Notes: generated by a model not told the origin, from the letters alone. A DNA stretch of 64,000 nucleotides from Marinomonas sp. TW1 (GCF_001625355.1 NZ_JSEE01000006.1:62001-126000); one strand, 5' to 3'; shown: positions 35,372-45,789, numbered from the stretch's first letter. Translations and numbers: made by a program.

Positions 35372-36487
35372 ATGTCAAATGCGGTAATTAGAAAAACATT
35401 GGTATCTCTTGCTGTCGCAGGTTCAGTAACACTGGCGCATGCGGACGTGGTCATCGGCGTTGCGGGTCCTCATACAGGGGCTTATGCAGCATTTGGTGCT
35501 CAGCTATGGACTGGGGCCTCCGCGGCCGCAAAAGCGATAAACGATGCGGGTGGCATCGATGGTGAAATGATCAAATTGGTAAAAGCAGACGATGCTTGTG
35601 AGCCTAAACAAGCCGTTTCAGTTGCTAACCGCTTGGTGGATTCTGACGAAGCTGTGGCGGTTGTTGGTCATTTCTGTTCTTCTTCTTCTATTCCTGCATC
35701 TAACATCTACGAAGAAGCGGGCGTTCTTATGGTTACACCAGCATCAACTGCTCCTGGGTTGACAGACAGAGGCTTGCCAAATGTTTTCCGTGTGTGTGGT
35801 CGTGATGACCAACAAGGCGATGTTGCAGCGAGTTATATTGTGGATACCCTAGGGGCAAAAAATGTCGCGGTTATTCATGACAAAGACACCTACGGTAAAG
35901 GTTTGGCCGATGCCATGAAATCGACTTTGAATGCATATGGCGTGAAAGAAGTGCTGTATGAAGGTCTGACTCGTGGTGAAAAAGACTTTAACGCCCTAGT
36001 GACGAAAATCCGTTCAGTTGATGCTGACGTAGTATATTTCGGTGGCTTGCACTCTGAAGCTGGTCCTCTTGTTCGACAAATGCGTGAACAAGGTCTGACT
36101 GCAACATTTATGTCAGGTGATGGCATTACATCTAAAGAATTTGTCTCAGTTGCAGGTTCGCCTAAGTATGTCGATGGTGTCTTGATGACCTTTGGTGCGG
36201 ATCCAACCTCTTATGCCGCTGGTACTGAAGTCGTTAAACAATTTCGAGATGCTGGAATTGAGCCTGAAGGTTATGTGATGTACTCCTATGCTGCGATGCA
36301 AGTGGTTGCAGAATCGCTTAAAGCAACGAACCTAGATCCTGTGAAAGCGTCTGACTGGCTACATGCTAATAAGGTCGACACAGTTATGGGTACAAAATCA
36401 TATGACGAAAAAGGTGACTTGCTAGTGTCTGACTACGTGATGTACGAGTGGGATGACAAAGGTGAATACAGCATGCTTGACATGTAA
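35372..36487 (+). CDS. livK: Branched-chain amino-acid ABC transporter binding protein
   Basis: This 371-residue periplasmic binding protein of the Leu/Ile/Val family has a signal peptide ending H-A-D. It has the G-P-H-T-G-A-Y-A-A-F-G opening loop and a paired-cysteine segment (D-A-C-E-P-K-Q-A), plus V-G-H-F-C-S-S-S-S-I-P-A and V-I-H-D-K-D-T-Y-G-K-G, all typical of LivJ/LivK. It is followed by livH, M, G and F. A sigma-54 promoter and NtrC box upstream suggest nitrogen-limited expression. Other hydrophobic amino acids are possible ligands. Confidence 0.92.
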   Translation: MSNAVIRKTLVSLAVAGSVTLAHADVVIGVAGPHTGAYAAFGAQLWTGASAAAKAINDAGGIDGEMIKLVKADDACEPKQAVSVANRLVDSDEAVAVVGHFCSSSSIPASNIYEEAGVLMVTPASTAPGLTDRGLPNVFRVCGRDDQQGDVAASYIVDTLGAKNVAVIHDKDTYGKGLADAMKSTLNAYGVKEVLYEGLTRGEKDFNALVTKIRSVDADVVYFGGLHSEAGPLVRQMREQGLTATFMSGDGITSKEFVSVAGSPKYVDGVLMTFGADPTSYAAGTEVVKQFRDAGIEPEGYVMYSYAAMQVVAESLKATNLDPVKASDWLHANKVDTVMGTKSYDEKGDLLVSDYVMYEWDDKGEYSMLDM

Positions 36488-36506
36488 TTTACTACTCTCT
36501 AAAAAT

Positions 36507-36536
36507 CATGGGCTGGCTGAACATCGCTGGCCCATG
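36507..36536 (+). other. Hairpin between livK and livH
   Basis: CATGGGC and GCCCATG pair across a 16-base loop just after livK. No long T-run follows. It probably protects or partly ends the livK message, raising binding protein over permease. Confidence 0.45.
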
Positions 36537-36569
36537 TGCCTTTCTGTTTATGTTCCCAAGAGGTTTTTG

Positions 36570-37481
36570 ATGGATATCATTCTCCAGCAACTGGTTAACG
36601 GGCTTTCCCTTGGCTCCGTGTATGGGCTTATTGCGATTGGGTACACCATGGTTTATGGGATCATTGGTATGATCAACTTCGCCCACGGCGATGTGTACAT
36701 GGTGTCCGCTTATGTAACGGCAATTGCGATAGCATTGCTTTCTTTTTTTGGTATTGAGTCTTTTCCTGTTGTTATCCTAGGTACACTCATTTTTACGATT
36801 TTTGTGACTGGCGTTTATGGCTGGGTGATCGAGCGAGTGGCTTATCGTCCTTTGCGAGGTTCTAGTCGTCTTTCTATTTTAATTTCAGCCATCGGTATGT
36901 CGCTGATATTGCAGAACTATGTGCAAATCAGTCAAGGTGCAAAACAGCAAGGGGTACCAACATTATTGTCTGGTGCGATTCGTTTTGATGTGGGGGATGG
37001 CTTTGTTCAGCTGACCTATATGAAGCTGTTTATTTTGTGTGCTTCCTTTATTGGTATGGGCGTACTGACCTACATCATCCAGAAAACCAAATTAGGTCGT
37101 ATGTGTCGTGCGACTCAACAAGACCCGAAAATGGCGTCTATTTTGGGCATCGACACCGATAAGATTATTTCCACTGTGTTTGTTATTGGTGCCACTATGG
37201 CCGCCTTAGCAGGGGTATTGGTCACGCTTGATTATGGTGGTTTTGATTTCTATGTAGGTTTTATTATTGGTATTAAAGCCTTTACCGCTGCCGTGTTAGG
37301 TGGCATTGGTTCGTTGCCTGGCGCTATGTTAGGCGGCATCATTCTCGGCCTATCTGAAGCCTTGTTTGCTGGCTTGATTAGCTCAGATTATAAAGACGTT
37401 TTCTCTTTCTCTTTGCTGGTCATTATCTTGATCTTCCGTCCAAGTGGCCTGTTGGGTAAACCTGAAGTGGAGAAGGTGTAA
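36570..37481 (+). CDS. livH: Branched-chain amino-acid ABC transporter permease LivH
   Basis: This 303-residue inner-membrane permease has about eight spans. The start at 36570 (M-D-I-I-L-Q-Q-L) has an AAGAGG site and matches the LivH N-terminus; the 39 extra in-frame codons upstream are unlikely to be translated. Family marks are L-V-N-G-L-S-L-G-S-V-Y-G-L-I-A-I-G-Y-T-M-V-Y-G, here given residue by residue, and G-R-M-C-R-A-T-Q-Q-D. The stop overlaps the livM ATG by 1 base. Confidence 0.93.
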   Translation: MDIILQQLVNGLSLGSVYGLIAIGYTMVYGIIGMINFAHGDVYMVSAYVTAIAIALLSFFGIESFPVVILGTLIFTIFVTGVYGWVIERVAYRPLRGSSRLSILISAIGMSLILQNYVQISQGAKQQGVPTLLSGAIRFDVGDGFVQLTYMKLFILCASFIGMGVLTYIIQKTKLGRMCRATQQDPKMASILGIDTDKIISTVFVIGATMAALAGVLVTLDYGGFDFYVGFIIGIKAFTAAVLGGIGSLPGAMLGGIILGLSEALFAGLISSDYKDVFSFSLLVIILIFRPSGLLGKPEVEKV

Positions 37482-38761
37482 TGAGCCAAGCCGTGGTAAG
37501 TATTAATTACAAAAAAAGTGTAATAGATGCCGTTATTGCAGGGTTACTGGCGCTCATCGTCTTTGGTCCCATTGTCGGTATTGTGTTGGATGGTTATGAC
37601 TTTAATGCAGAACCAGAACGTCTGATGTGGATTGTATTGACAGTGATGGCCGGGCGTTTGGCGGCATCCGTCTTTTTTCAAACATCAAAAGGCGCTGCCT
37701 TCTTATACAAACACAGTTCAAAAGATGAAGGTGTGCACGTGTTGCTGCCTGGTCATAAATCCAAATTACGTTGGATTATTCCTCTGACCATTGTCATTGC
37801 TTTGCTCGTGCCCTTTATTGCTTCGAAGTATATTTTAACCGTGGTGATTTTAGGACTGATTTATGTCTTATTGGGTCTTGGCTTGAACATAGTGGTTGGT
37901 CTTGCTGGGCTATTGGATTTGGGTTTTGTGGGGTTTTATGCCATTGGTGCCTATGGATTGGCGTTGGGCTATGAGCATCTAGGACTAGGCTTTTGGTCTA
38001 TGCTGCCTATTGCCGCCATTATTGCGGCCATATTTGGGGCCATACTCGGCTTTCCTGTGTTGCGTATGCATGGTGACTACTTGGCGATTGTTACTCTGGG
38101 CTTTGGTGAAATCATTCGTTTGGTATTAACCAACTGGACGGAACTGACGCAAGGCCCTAATGGTATGAACGCGCCTTTGCCAACCTTTTTTGGTATGGAG
38201 TTTAAGCGTCGCGCTAGTGAAGGTCATGTGCCTTTCCATGAATTCTTTGGTATCCCTTACAGCTCTGCTTATAAATATATCTTTATTTATTTGGTGTTGT
38301 TGTTGGTGGTGTTAGGGGTTCTGTACGTGAAAAAACGCCTCACCAAAATGCCCATTGGTCGTGCTTGGGAAGCCTTGCGTGAAGATGAAATAGCATGTCG
38401 TTCATTGGGGTTAAATCATGTGTTGGTGAAACTGTCTGCTTTTATGATCGGTGCGTCAACGGGTGGTTTGGCTGGGGTATTCTTTGCCACTTATCAGGGC
38501 TTTGTTAACCCTTCTTCCTTTACTTTCTTTGAATCGGCATTGATTTTGGCCATTGTGGTATTAGGTGGCATGGGGTCGACCTTGGGTGTGGTGATTGCCG
38601 CCTTTGTTCTAACCGTTGCGCCTGAATTATTGAGGGAGTTTGCTGACTATCGTGTGCTTGCTTTCGGTATGTTGATGGTATTAATGATGATTTGGAAACC
38701 TCGTGGTCTAGTGCGTATGACTCGTACTGGTGTAGAGCAGCGTGAGGGGAATGTAAAATGA
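37481..38761 (+). CDS. livM: Branched-chain amino-acid ABC transporter permease LivM
   Basis: This 426-residue permease is the longer Liv membrane subunit; an N-terminal extension with two extra spans is usual for gammaproteobacterial LivM. It contains the L-G-L-N-I-V-V-G-L-A-G-L-L-D-L-G-F-V-G-F-Y loop and the A-L-R-E-D-E-I-A-C-R-S-L-G motif for ATPase contact near residue 292. It overlaps livH by 1 base and livG by 4 bases. Confidence 0.93.
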   Translation: MSQAVVSINYKKSVIDAVIAGLLALIVFGPIVGIVLDGYDFNAEPERLMWIVLTVMAGRLAASVFFQTSKGAAFLYKHSSKDEGVHVLLPGHKSKLRWIIPLTIVIALLVPFIASKYILTVVILGLIYVLLGLGLNIVVGLAGLLDLGFVGFYAIGAYGLALGYEHLGLGFWSMLPIAAIIAAIFGAILGFPVLRMHGDYLAIVTLGFGEIIRLVLTNWTELTQGPNGMNAPLPTFFGMEFKRRASEGHVPFHEFFGIPYSSAYKYIFIYLVLLLVVLGVLYVKKRLTKMPIGRAWEALREDEIACRSLGLNHVLVKLSAFMIGASTGGLAGVFFATYQGFVNPSSFTFFESALILAIVVLGGMGSTLGVVIAAFVLTVAPELLREFADYRVLAFGMLMVLMMIWKPRGLVRMTRTGVEQREGNVK

Positions 38762-39639
38762 GCCAAGACAGTATCTTAAAAGTAGACAATCTGGTCATGC
38801 ATTTTGGCGGCATTAAAGCGTTGAATGACGTGAATTTTGAAATTAAACGTGGTTCGGTGTCAGCATTAATTGGTCCAAATGGTGCTGGTAAAACCACGGT
38901 CTTTAACTGTCTGACTGGTTTCTATAAAGCCACTGGCGGCAACATTATGTTGGAGGCTTGTGGTAAAACCACCAGTGTGATTCAAGTCTTGGGGGAACCG
39001 TTCCAAGCGAGTGACTTTGTGAATCCTATCGCTTTTGCGAAGCGTCTTAAATACAAGATGTTTGGTGGTTCGCACTTGGTCAATCGTGCTGGTTTGTCGC
39101 GTACTTTCCAGAACATACGTTTGTTTAAAGAAATGTCGGTGGTTGAGAACCTGTTGGTGGCGCAACACATGCGTGCCAATCGCAGTTTGATCGCGGGTAT
39201 TTTAAATACGAAAGCCTATAAAAAGTCAGAAGAAGAGGCGCTGGAGCGCGCTTTTTATTGGCTTGGCGTAGTGGACCTGAAAGATTTTGCCAATCGCTTG
39301 GCTGGAGAGCTTTCCTATGGTCAGCAACGTCGTTTGGAGATTGCGCGTGCCATGTGTACCAATCCAGAAATCGTTTGTTTGGATGAGCCTGCAGCGGGCC
39401 TTAACCCTTCTGAGACAGAAGCCTTAACTAAGATGATTCGTGTTTTGCGTGACCAACACAATACCACGGTATTGTTGATTGAGCATGACATGGGCATGGT
39501 CATGAATATTTCAGATTACATTGTGGTACTGGATCATGGCGAAGTGATTGCAAAAGGTGGTCCTGAGGATATTAAGTCGAATCCAAAAGTCATCGCGGCT
39601 TACTTGGGAGCAGAAGAAGGTGAAGAGGTGACGTTATGA
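38758..39639 (+). CDS. livG: Branched-chain amino-acid ABC transporter ATP-binding protein LivG
   Basis: This 293-residue ATPase has Walker A G-P-N-G-A-G-K-T-T, signature L-S-Y-G-Q-Q-R-R-L-E-I-A-R and Walker B V-C-L-D-E-P-A-A-G-L-N-P. It is about 35 residues longer than E. coli LivG because of an insert around residues 60-105, also seen in marine relatives as I recall. It overlaps livM and livF by 4 bases each (ATGA), showing a tightly coupled operon. Confidence 0.93.
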   Translation: MSQDSILKVDNLVMHFGGIKALNDVNFEIKRGSVSALIGPNGAGKTTVFNCLTGFYKATGGNIMLEACGKTTSVIQVLGEPFQASDFVNPIAFAKRLKYKMFGGSHLVNRAGLSRTFQNIRLFKEMSVVENLLVAQHMRANRSLIAGILNTKAYKKSEEEALERAFYWLGVVDLKDFANRLAGELSYGQQRRLEIARAMCTNPEIVCLDEPAAGLNPSETEALTKMIRVLRDQHNTTVLLIEHDMGMVMNISDYIVVLDHGEVIAKGGPEDIKSNPKVIAAYLGAEEGEEVTL

Positions 39640-40349
39640 GCAGCTTGATGGAATTTAAAGAGGTTGATGTTCATTACGGTCCAATTCAAGCTCTGAAGAA
39701 AGTTTCTTTGTCAGTAAACGAAGGGGAAATCGTTACGCTAATTGGAGCGAACGGGGCGGGTAAATCGACTTTGCTGATGTCGATATTTGGTCAGCCAAGG
39801 ATTTCGTCTGGTGAGATTATTTATCGCGGCGAAGACATCTCCAAAAAGTCGTCACACTATGTGGCTTCGCATGGTTTGGCACAATCGCCAGAAGGTCGTC
39901 GAATCTTCCCTGGGATGACGGTGGAAGAAAATCTGCTCATGGGTACCATTCCTATTGGCATGGACCATGCGGAAGAAGACATGCGGAAGATGTTTGACTT
40001 ATTTCCACGTTTGGAAGAGCGTCGTAATCAACGCGCCTCTACTATGTCTGGTGGTGAGCAGCAAATGTTAGCGATTGCCCGAGCCTTGATGAGTCGTCCA
40101 AAGCTGCTGCTGCTGGATGAGCCTAGCCTTGGTTTGGCGCCCATTATTGTGAAACAAATCTTCGAGATTCTGAAAGACGTTGCCAGTACTGGCATGACCA
40201 TTTTCCTAGTGGAGCAGAATGCTAACCATGCTCTGAAGCTGGCTGATCGTGGTTATGTGATGGTGAATGGTGAGATTCGTATGTCTGGAACCGGTGATGA
40301 GTTGTTAGTGAACCCTGAAGTAAGAGAAGCTTATTTAGGCGGTCACTGA
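39636..40349 (+). CDS. livF: Branched-chain amino-acid ABC transporter ATP-binding protein LivF
   Basis: This 237-residue ATPase has Walker A G-A-N-G-A-G-K-S-T, signature M-S-G-G-E-Q-Q-M-L-A-I-A-R and Walker B L-L-L-L-D-E-P-S-L-G-L-A-P, the length and text of LivF. It pairs with LivG to power LivHM. It is last in the operon and a strong terminator follows 17 bases on. Confidence 0.94.
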   Translation: MSSLMEFKEVDVHYGPIQALKKVSLSVNEGEIVTLIGANGAGKSTLLMSIFGQPRISSGEIIYRGEDISKKSSHYVASHGLAQSPEGRRIFPGMTVEENLLMGTIPIGMDHAEEDMRKMFDLFPRLEERRNQRASTMSGGEQQMLAIARALMSRPKLLLLDEPSLGLAPIIVKQIFEILKDVASTGMTIFLVEQNANHALKLADRGYVMVNGEIRMSGTGDELLVNPEVREAYLGGH

Positions 40350-40366
40350 GTTCAATAAGTGTCAAT

Positions 40367-40403
40367 AAAAACGACGTCTTGTTATGCACAAGGCGTCGTT
40401 TTT
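40367..40403 (+). terminator. Terminator of the liv operon
   Basis: AAAAACGACGTCTT pairs with AAGGCGTCGTTTTT (13 of 14 pairs plus one G-T) across a 9-base loop, and a T-run follows. It can also serve the convergent tsaC gene. Confidence 0.88.
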
Positions 40404-40456
40404 TTATGGATGTGAATAACTGTTTGAGTTTTCAACAGAATTATCAAGCAGTCTTC

Positions 40457-41014
40457 TCACGCTCTAAATAACTCACCTGTCATTATGTCTTTAACTTGAG
40501 AGGGTTGGTCGGCTTGTCCTAGCGGTGCTTGGTAAATAGCATCGATCTGATCGCCAAAGTAATGATTAACCTCTGCTGATGTCATGGCTGGTTCAAGTCC
40601 TGCTGGATTGGCGGAGGTGGATACCATGACACCACCAAATGCATGGCAAAGCCTTTGTACTGGCTGGTGTTGTGTCAGTCTGATTGCAACGCTCTGGTGC
40701 TCACCGCGTACCCAACTTGGTGTGATTTGAGTGTCTGGGACTACCCATGAGGTTGGACGTTGTGTTGTGCTGATTAAGCGTTGTGTGGCCTCTTCTGACA
40801 AGGTATTCATCCAAGGTTGTAGCTGAGAAGGTTCGCCAGCAATGAGAATTAAGCCCTTGGCTTCTGGTCGAGATTTTAACGTTAAGATTCGCTGCACTGC
40901 CGCTTGATTAAATGGATCGCATCCTAGCCCCCAAACCGCTTCAGTAGGATAAGCAACCACACCACCTTGTTGAAGGATGTTGGCAAGTTCAGTCGTGGAG
41001 GTTATGAGTTTCAT
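40457..41014 (-). CDS. tsaC: Threonylcarbamoyl-AMP synthase TsaC
   Basis: This 185-residue YrdC-domain protein makes threonylcarbamoyl-AMP for the t6A37 modification of ANN-reading tRNAs. It carries the nucleotide-binding segment [16 protein letters not shown] (about residues 19-34), [11 protein letters not shown] and S-T-S-A-N-P-A-G. The short, single-domain length is that of TsaC and not Sua5. It stands alone between liv and yaeH; its usual neighbours dprA and aroE are absent. Confidence 0.94.
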   Translation of the reverse strand: MKLITSTTELANILQQGGVVAYPTEAVWGLGCDPFNQAAVQRILTLKSRPEAKGLILIAGEPSQLQPWMNTLSEEATQRLISTTQRPTSWVVPDTQITPSWVRGEHQSVAIRLTQHQPVQRLCHAFGGVMVSTSANPAGLEPAMTSAEVNHYFGDQIDAIYQAPLGQADQPSQVKDIMTGELFRA

Positions 41015-41134
41015 GATAGACCAGTAACAAACGTTGGAGAAAGGAAGTGAATTGTAGCGAGAATGACTGATATGAGCCAGTATTGGCTGGGCTTAGTGCC
41101 TCAGCCAATGGGCAGTTAAGACTCAAGTGGAGCC

Positions 41135-41515
41135 TTATGACATAGCATCAATTTTTTCTTTGATTTCGTTAATTTTGCTGTTAACGACTTTTTCAAGATG
41201 TTCTAGTTCTTTGATGAGATCATCTTTAGAGGCTTTGCTTTCGTGCTGTTTACCAACGATTTGTTCTAGCTCTTCCATGGCTCTTAGGACAATAAGAGAA
41301 GGCTCTTGTACCTGGCGGTAGGTTTGTTGACCACCATCAGCTAATACTGTTTTTGTTGAGCGACCAAACTTGAATTTTTTACTCTTAGGTAACAAAGAGC
41401 CTTTTTCTCGACGGTAATAGATTTTTAAAACGTCATGGCCTGCTTCATAGCGTAGAGTGAATTTTTCAATGTCTTGAATACTGGTGACGCCCATTGACTG
41501 AAGTGTTGGATACAT
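41135..41515 (-). CDS. yaeH: UPF0325/DUF3461 protein (YaeH type)
   Basis: This 126-residue cytosolic protein begins M-Y-P-T-L-Q-S-M-G-V-T, and the L-R-Y-E-A-G-H-D-V-L-K-I-Y-Y segment matches E. coli YaeH. The C-terminus (about residues 80-125) is a charged coiled coil. An AGGGAAA ribosome site lies before the ATG. Function is unknown in the family. It lies between tsaC and ntrC on their strand but is separated by over 100 bases from each. Confidence 0.85.
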   Translation of the reverse strand: MYPTLQSMGVTSIQDIEKFTLRYEAGHDVLKIYYRREKGSLLPKSKKFKFGRSTKTVLADGGQQTYRQVQEPSLIVLRAMEELEQIVGKQHESKASKDDLIKELEHLEKVVNSKINEIKEKIDAMS

Positions 41516-41660
41516 ATAAGTTTTCCCTATTTTTAGTGTACAAAGCTTATCCTTAATTAGTATGGGATTGTGGCTGGAAAAGCAAGTTTAAATTGGCTTG
41601 AAGATAAGAAGAGGCCAGTCACCCTGACGTAACTGGCCTTGTTTGTTGGTTTAGAGTGAG

Positions 41661-43094
41661 TTACTCGTCATCTTGTTCTGCATGATCTATGTTGAGTTCT
41701 TTGATTTTACGAGTCAGGGTATTGCGCCCCCAGCCAAGCAACAACGATGCGTCACGGCGGCGGCCACCAGTATGAGCAAGTGCTGTTTCGATCATAATGC
41801 GTTCGAATTTTGGTACGGCTTGATCAAGGATGCCTTTTTGGCCTGTGGCCAAGGTGTTGTCTACCCAATTTTTCAACGCTTCTTCCCAAGAAGAGAAGGG
41901 TTGTTCATTCGGAACTGCGGTTAACAGTTCTGGCGGTAAATCTTCGACCAAAACTTCACGACCCGATGCCATGACAATCAACCAGCGGCAAGTGTTTTCC
42001 AATTGGCGAACATTGCCAGGCCAGTCTAGCTGAGTAAGATAGTTTTCCGTTTCTTTTGTGAGCTGTTTCGGTTCAACTGACAGTTCTTCGGCAGCGCGAC
42101 TTAGGAAGTGACGAGCTAACTTTGGAATGTCTTCACGACGCTCAGCCAGTTTAGGCAAGTGGACGCGGATGACATTTAAACGGTGGAACAAATCCTCACG
42201 GAAGGAGCCTTTCTGTACCAAGGTTTCGAGGTCTTGGTGTGTGGCGGCAATGATACGCACATCCACTTTAACCGGCGTATGGCCGCCGACACGATAAAAC
42301 TCGCCATCGGCTAGAACACGCAATAAGCGAGTTTGCGTTTCAGCCGGCATGTCACCGATCTCATCTAGAAATAATGTGCCGCCATTGGCTTGTTCAAAGC
42401 GACCGCGTCGTTGTGTGTTTGCTCCGGTAAATGCCCCTTTTTCATGACCAAACAGTTCTGATTCAATCAAATCATGTGGGATGGCGGCCATATTTAACGC
42501 GATAAAAGGGTTGGCGGCTCTTGGGCTGTGGGTATGCAAAGCTTGGGCGACCAATTCTTTACCCGTACCGGATTCACCGTTAATCAGTACGGTAATGTTG
42601 GAATTCGCTAAACGGCCAATAGCACGAAAGACTTCCTGCATCGCAGGGGCTTCACCAATGATTTCTTTATCGACTTGTTGTTCGACTTCTTCTTCCATGT
42701 CCTCTGTGCTGGGCATGGCGTTTTTATGGTGGAGCATGGCGCGTTTAACTAAGCTAACCGCTTCTTCTACGTCAAACGGCTTCGGTAAATATTCAAAGGC
42801 ACCGCCTTGGTAAGAGGCTACAGCACTTTCCAAGTCTGAGTGTGCCGTCATAATGATGACAGGCAAATAAGGGTAGTCACTTTGCAGTTTTTCAAGCAGT
42901 TTTAAACCGTCCATTCCTGGCATACGAATGTCACTGATGATGGCGTTGGGCTGCTCTTTGTCAATCATGTGTACTAGGTTTTCAGCAGAATCAAACAGAC
43001 GACATTGAATGCCTTCTTGTTCTAGTGTTTTCTCTAAAACCCAGCGAATGGAGCGGTCATCATCAACAATCCATACGGTTTCTTCAGTTGTCAT
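41661..43094 (-). CDS. ntrC: Nitrogen regulation response regulator NtrC (GlnG)
   Basis: This 477-residue sigma-54 activator has three parts. The receiver domain (1-120) has the phospho-Asp in [10 protein letters not shown]. The AAA+ domain has Walker A G-E-S-G-T-G-K-E and the sigma-54-contact loop G-A-F-T-G-A. The Fis-type helix-turn-helix is at the end ([18 protein letters not shown]). It overlaps ntrB by 4 bases. It should act on the glnA and livK promoters in this window through the boxes described there. Confidence 0.96.
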   Translation of the reverse strand: MTTEETVWIVDDDRSIRWVLEKTLEQEGIQCRLFDSAENLVHMIDKEQPNAIISDIRMPGMDGLKLLEKLQSDYPYLPVIIMTAHSDLESAVASYQGGAFEYLPKPFDVEEAVSLVKRAMLHHKNAMPSTEDMEEEVEQQVDKEIIGEAPAMQEVFRAIGRLANSNITVLINGESGTGKELVAQALHTHSPRAANPFIALNMAAIPHDLIESELFGHEKGAFTGANTQRRGRFEQANGGTLFLDEIGDMPAETQTRLLRVLADGEFYRVGGHTPVKVDVRIIAATHQDLETLVQKGSFREDLFHRLNVIRVHLPKLAERREDIPKLARHFLSRAAEELSVEPKQLTKETENYLTQLDWPGNVRQLENTCRWLIVMASGREVLVEDLPPELLTAVPNEQPFSSWEEALKNWVDNTLATGQKGILDQAVPKFERIMIETALAHTGGRRRDASLLLGWGRNTLTRKIKELNIDHAEQDDE

Positions 43095-44182
43095 AAGTGT
43101 TTCTCCTGCTCTTGGACTGTCGTCTCAATGGGTATTAATATGTTGAATTCTGTGTGTTGTGGTTCGCTGTTGCATTCCACAATGCCATGATGTTGGTGGA
43201 TCACTGACTGGGCGATGGATAGACCTAGTCCTGTGCCGTCGGCGCGGCCACTGACCATGGGGTAAAATAAGGTGTTTAAGATGTTGTCTGGAATGCCTGG
43301 GCCATTATCAATGATGCTGATTTTGCAGACTAAACGGTGACGTTTTGAGCCGATAGTGAATTGGCGTAAGGTGCGCGTCACGATTTGAATGGTTTTGTTG
43401 TGATTGCTGTCATCAGCCATTAAGGCTTGCATGGCATTTCGAGTAATGTTCAGTAAGGCTTGTATTAACTGAGATTCATCGCCGACTAGATCAGGAATGC
43501 TCGGATCATAGTCTCGAATAAGTTTAATTTGATTGTCGGTTTCAACGGAAATCAATTGTCTAACGCGCTCAATGACTTTGTGAATATTGAGCTCTTTATT
43601 CTTGGGCAGTTGGCGTGGTCCAAGTAAGCGATCGACCAAGTCTCGTAATCGGTCTGATTCCTCGATAATGACTTGGGTGTAATCTTTTAAGGCTTCATCT
43701 GTGAAGGCTCGACTGATCAATTGCGCCGCACCGCGGATGCCACCTAATGGGTTTTTGATTTCGTGAGCTAAGCCTCGTACTAATTCTTTACTGGTCTCGT
43801 GATTGGCAATGATCTCATCTTCTTTCGAGATGCGCTTCATTCTGTCTCTTGGGTAAAGTTCAATAATTAGGCTTTCGGTAGAATTGGAAGAGCCCATTAC
43901 TGGGGTGACCGTGTAGTCACAAAATAATTTTTTACCGTTGCTGCATTCAATTTCGGCTTCGCGTTTAGTGAAAGGGTGGCCGGATTCGATGGCTGACATT
44001 AAGGCTTCAATACTTTCTTCACCTTCACGAAAGGCGGCACTTAAGTCATTTCCATAGATGCGACGACGACTGACCGCTAATAGCATTTCGGCGGCTGGAT
44101 TAAGGTACTCAATCCCTAACTTACTGTTTAATTCAACCACGGCTGTGGATAAATGATCTATTAATAAACTGTACACACTCAT
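43091..44182 (-). CDS. ntrB: Nitrogen regulation sensor kinase NtrB (GlnL)
   Basis: This 363-residue cytoplasmic histidine kinase has a PAS domain (about 10-120), the H-box with phospho-His in G-L-A-H-E-I-K-N-P-L-G-G-I-R-G-A-A-Q, and an N-box (N-I-T-R-N-A-M-Q-A) and G-boxes (D-N-G-P-G-I-P; G-T-G-L-G-L-S-I-A). There is no membrane span, as expected for NtrB. It is followed by ntrC with a 4-base overlap. An NtrC-like palindrome 104 bases upstream suggests control by its own product. Confidence 0.95.
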   Translation of the reverse strand: MSVYSLLIDHLSTAVVELNSKLGIEYLNPAAEMLLAVSRRRIYGNDLSAAFREGEESIEALMSAIESGHPFTKREAEIECSNGKKLFCDYTVTPVMGSSNSTESLIIELYPRDRMKRISKEDEIIANHETSKELVRGLAHEIKNPLGGIRGAAQLISRAFTDEALKDYTQVIIEESDRLRDLVDRLLGPRQLPKNKELNIHKVIERVRQLISVETDNQIKLIRDYDPSIPDLVGDESQLIQALLNITRNAMQALMADDSNHNKTIQIVTRTLRQFTIGSKRHRLVCKISIIDNGPGIPDNILNTLFYPMVSGRADGTGLGLSIAQSVIHQHHGIVECNSEPQHTEFNILIPIETTVQEQEKHL

Positions 44183-44285
44183 CGCCTCTTTTCTGACCTT
44201 AATCTAACTGCAAAAAACGAACCAACATTGGGCAATCCAAAACCGCTTATTTATCAAGTCTTTTATTTTTCATGTCTGGGATGTT

Positions 44286-44302
44286 TGCACAATTATAGTG
44301 CA
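44286..44302. promoter_or_regulatory. NtrC-like palindrome before ntrB
   Basis: TGCACAATTATAGTGCA has the perfect TGCAC-N7-GTGCA form of the NtrC binding site. It lies between the glnA terminator and ntrB, where it would allow repression or activation of ntrBC. Confidence 0.65.
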
Positions 44303-44334
44303 TTTAAAGAGGGTGGAATTTTCTAGTGCAAAAA

Positions 44335-44360
44335 AAAGCCCCGATCTGTGTCGGGGCTTT
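44335..44360 (-). terminator. glnA terminator
   Basis: AAAGCCCCGA and TCGGGGCTTT form a 10-bp GC-rich stem with a 6-base loop, followed on the minus strand by a T-run. It separates glnA from ntrBC, which then need their own promoter or readthrough. Confidence 0.9.
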
Positions 44361-44382
44361 TAAATTCAGCAGTTATGGCGAA

Positions 44383-45789
44383 TTAAACGCTGTAGTAAAG
44401 GTCGAATTCTACAGGGTGAGTTGTCATAGAAACGCGCAATGCTTCTTCTGTTTTCAGGTCAATGTAAGCATCGATCATATCATCAGAGAATACGCCACCT
44501 TGAGTTAAGAACTCACGGTCTTCGTCTAGGCACTTAAGCGCTTCTTCTAGGCTACCCGCAACTTGTGGAATAGCCAAAGCTTCTTCTGCTGGCAAGTCGT
44601 AAAGATCTTTGTCAGCTGCATCGCCAGGGTGGATTTTGTTTTTGATACCGTCAAGGCCAGCCATCAACATAGCAGCGAAAGCTAAGTATGGGTTAGCGGT
44701 TGGATCAGGGAAACGAGCTTCAATACGCTTACCTTTAGGGCTTGCAACGTATGGAATACGGATAGAAGCAGAACGGTTACGTGCAGAGTAAGCCAACATA
44801 ACTGGTGCTTCGAAACCAGGAACAAGACGCTTGTAAGAGTTGGTTGAAGCATTCGTAAATGCGTTCAATGCTTTCGCGTGCTTGATGATACCGCCGATGT
44901 AGTACAGCGCCATTTCAGACAAGCCTGCGTATTGGTCACCAGCAAATTGGTTTACGCCATCTTTCCAGAAAGATTGGTGAACGTGCATGCCAGAACCGTT
45001 ATCGCCAACGATTGGTTTTGGCATGAAAGTCGCTGTTTTACCGTAAGCGTGAGCGACGTTGTGCGTGCAGTACTTAAGAATCTGAACTTCATCGGCTTTC
45101 TTAACCATAGTGTTAAATTTAACACCGATTTCGTTTTGACCAGCGGTTGCTACTTCATGGTGGTGAACTTCGATCTCTAGTCCCATTGTCTCCATCGCAC
45201 CACACATTGCAGCACGTAGGTCGTGATGAGAATCTACTGGTGGTACTGGGAAGTAACCGCCTTTAACGGTAGGGCGGTGGCCCATGTTACCGCCTTCGAT
45301 TTTAGAGTTAGACGCCCAAGCGGCTTCTTCTGCATTGATTTCGACAGAACAACCAGACATGTCAGCTTTCCAGCGAACGTCATCAAATACGAAGAACTCT
45401 GGCTCAGGACCGAAGAAAGCGGTGTCGCCAAGGCCTGTTGATTTTAGGAACTCTTCAGCACGCAATGCAACAGAACGTGGGTCACGGTCATAACCTTGCA
45501 TAGTAGAAGGCTCGATGATGTTACAACGAACAATAATCGTAGGCTCTTCAGTGAAAGGATCGATGATTGCAGTATCATCTTGTGGCATCATGATCATGTC
45601 TGATTCGTTAATGCCTTTCCAGCCAGCGATGGAAGAACCATCAAACATTTGGCCATTTTCAAAGAACTCTTCATCAACAGTAACAGCCGGAATCGAAACG
45701 TGCTGTTCTTTACCTTTAAAATCAGTAAAACGAAGGTCAACCCACTTCGCGTCATGCTCGGCAATCAAGGCAAGGGTCTTGTCTGACAT
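44383..45789 (-). CDS. glnA: Glutamine synthetase type I
   Basis: This 468-residue enzyme makes glutamine from glutamate, ammonia and ATP as a dodecamer. The start at 45789 (M-S-D-K-T-L) has a GGAG site and gives the standard length; the open frame runs 29 codons further without family similarity. Marks are [26 protein letters not shown], and the adenylylated tyrosine region D-K-D-L-Y-D-L-P near residue 397. It sits upstream of ntrBC and has a sigma-54 promoter and two NtrC-like sites. Confidence 0.97.
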   Translation of the reverse strand: MSDKTLALIAEHDAKWVDLRFTDFKGKEQHVSIPAVTVDEEFFENGQMFDGSSIAGWKGINESDMIMMPQDDTAIIDPFTEEPTIIVRCNIIEPSTMQGYDRDPRSVALRAEEFLKSTGLGDTAFFGPEPEFFVFDDVRWKADMSGCSVEINAEEAAWASNSKIEGGNMGHRPTVKGGYFPVPPVDSHHDLRAAMCGAMETMGLEIEVHHHEVATAGQNEIGVKFNTMVKKADEVQILKYCTHNVAHAYGKTATFMPKPIVGDNGSGMHVHQSFWKDGVNQFAGDQYAGLSEMALYYIGGIIKHAKALNAFTNASTNSYKRLVPGFEAPVMLAYSARNRSASIRIPYVASPKGKRIEARFPDPTANPYLAFAAMLMAGLDGIKNKIHPGDAADKDLYDLPAEEALAIPQVAGSLEEALKCLDEDREFLTQGGVFSDDMIDAYIDLKTEEALRVSMTTHPVEFDLYYSV

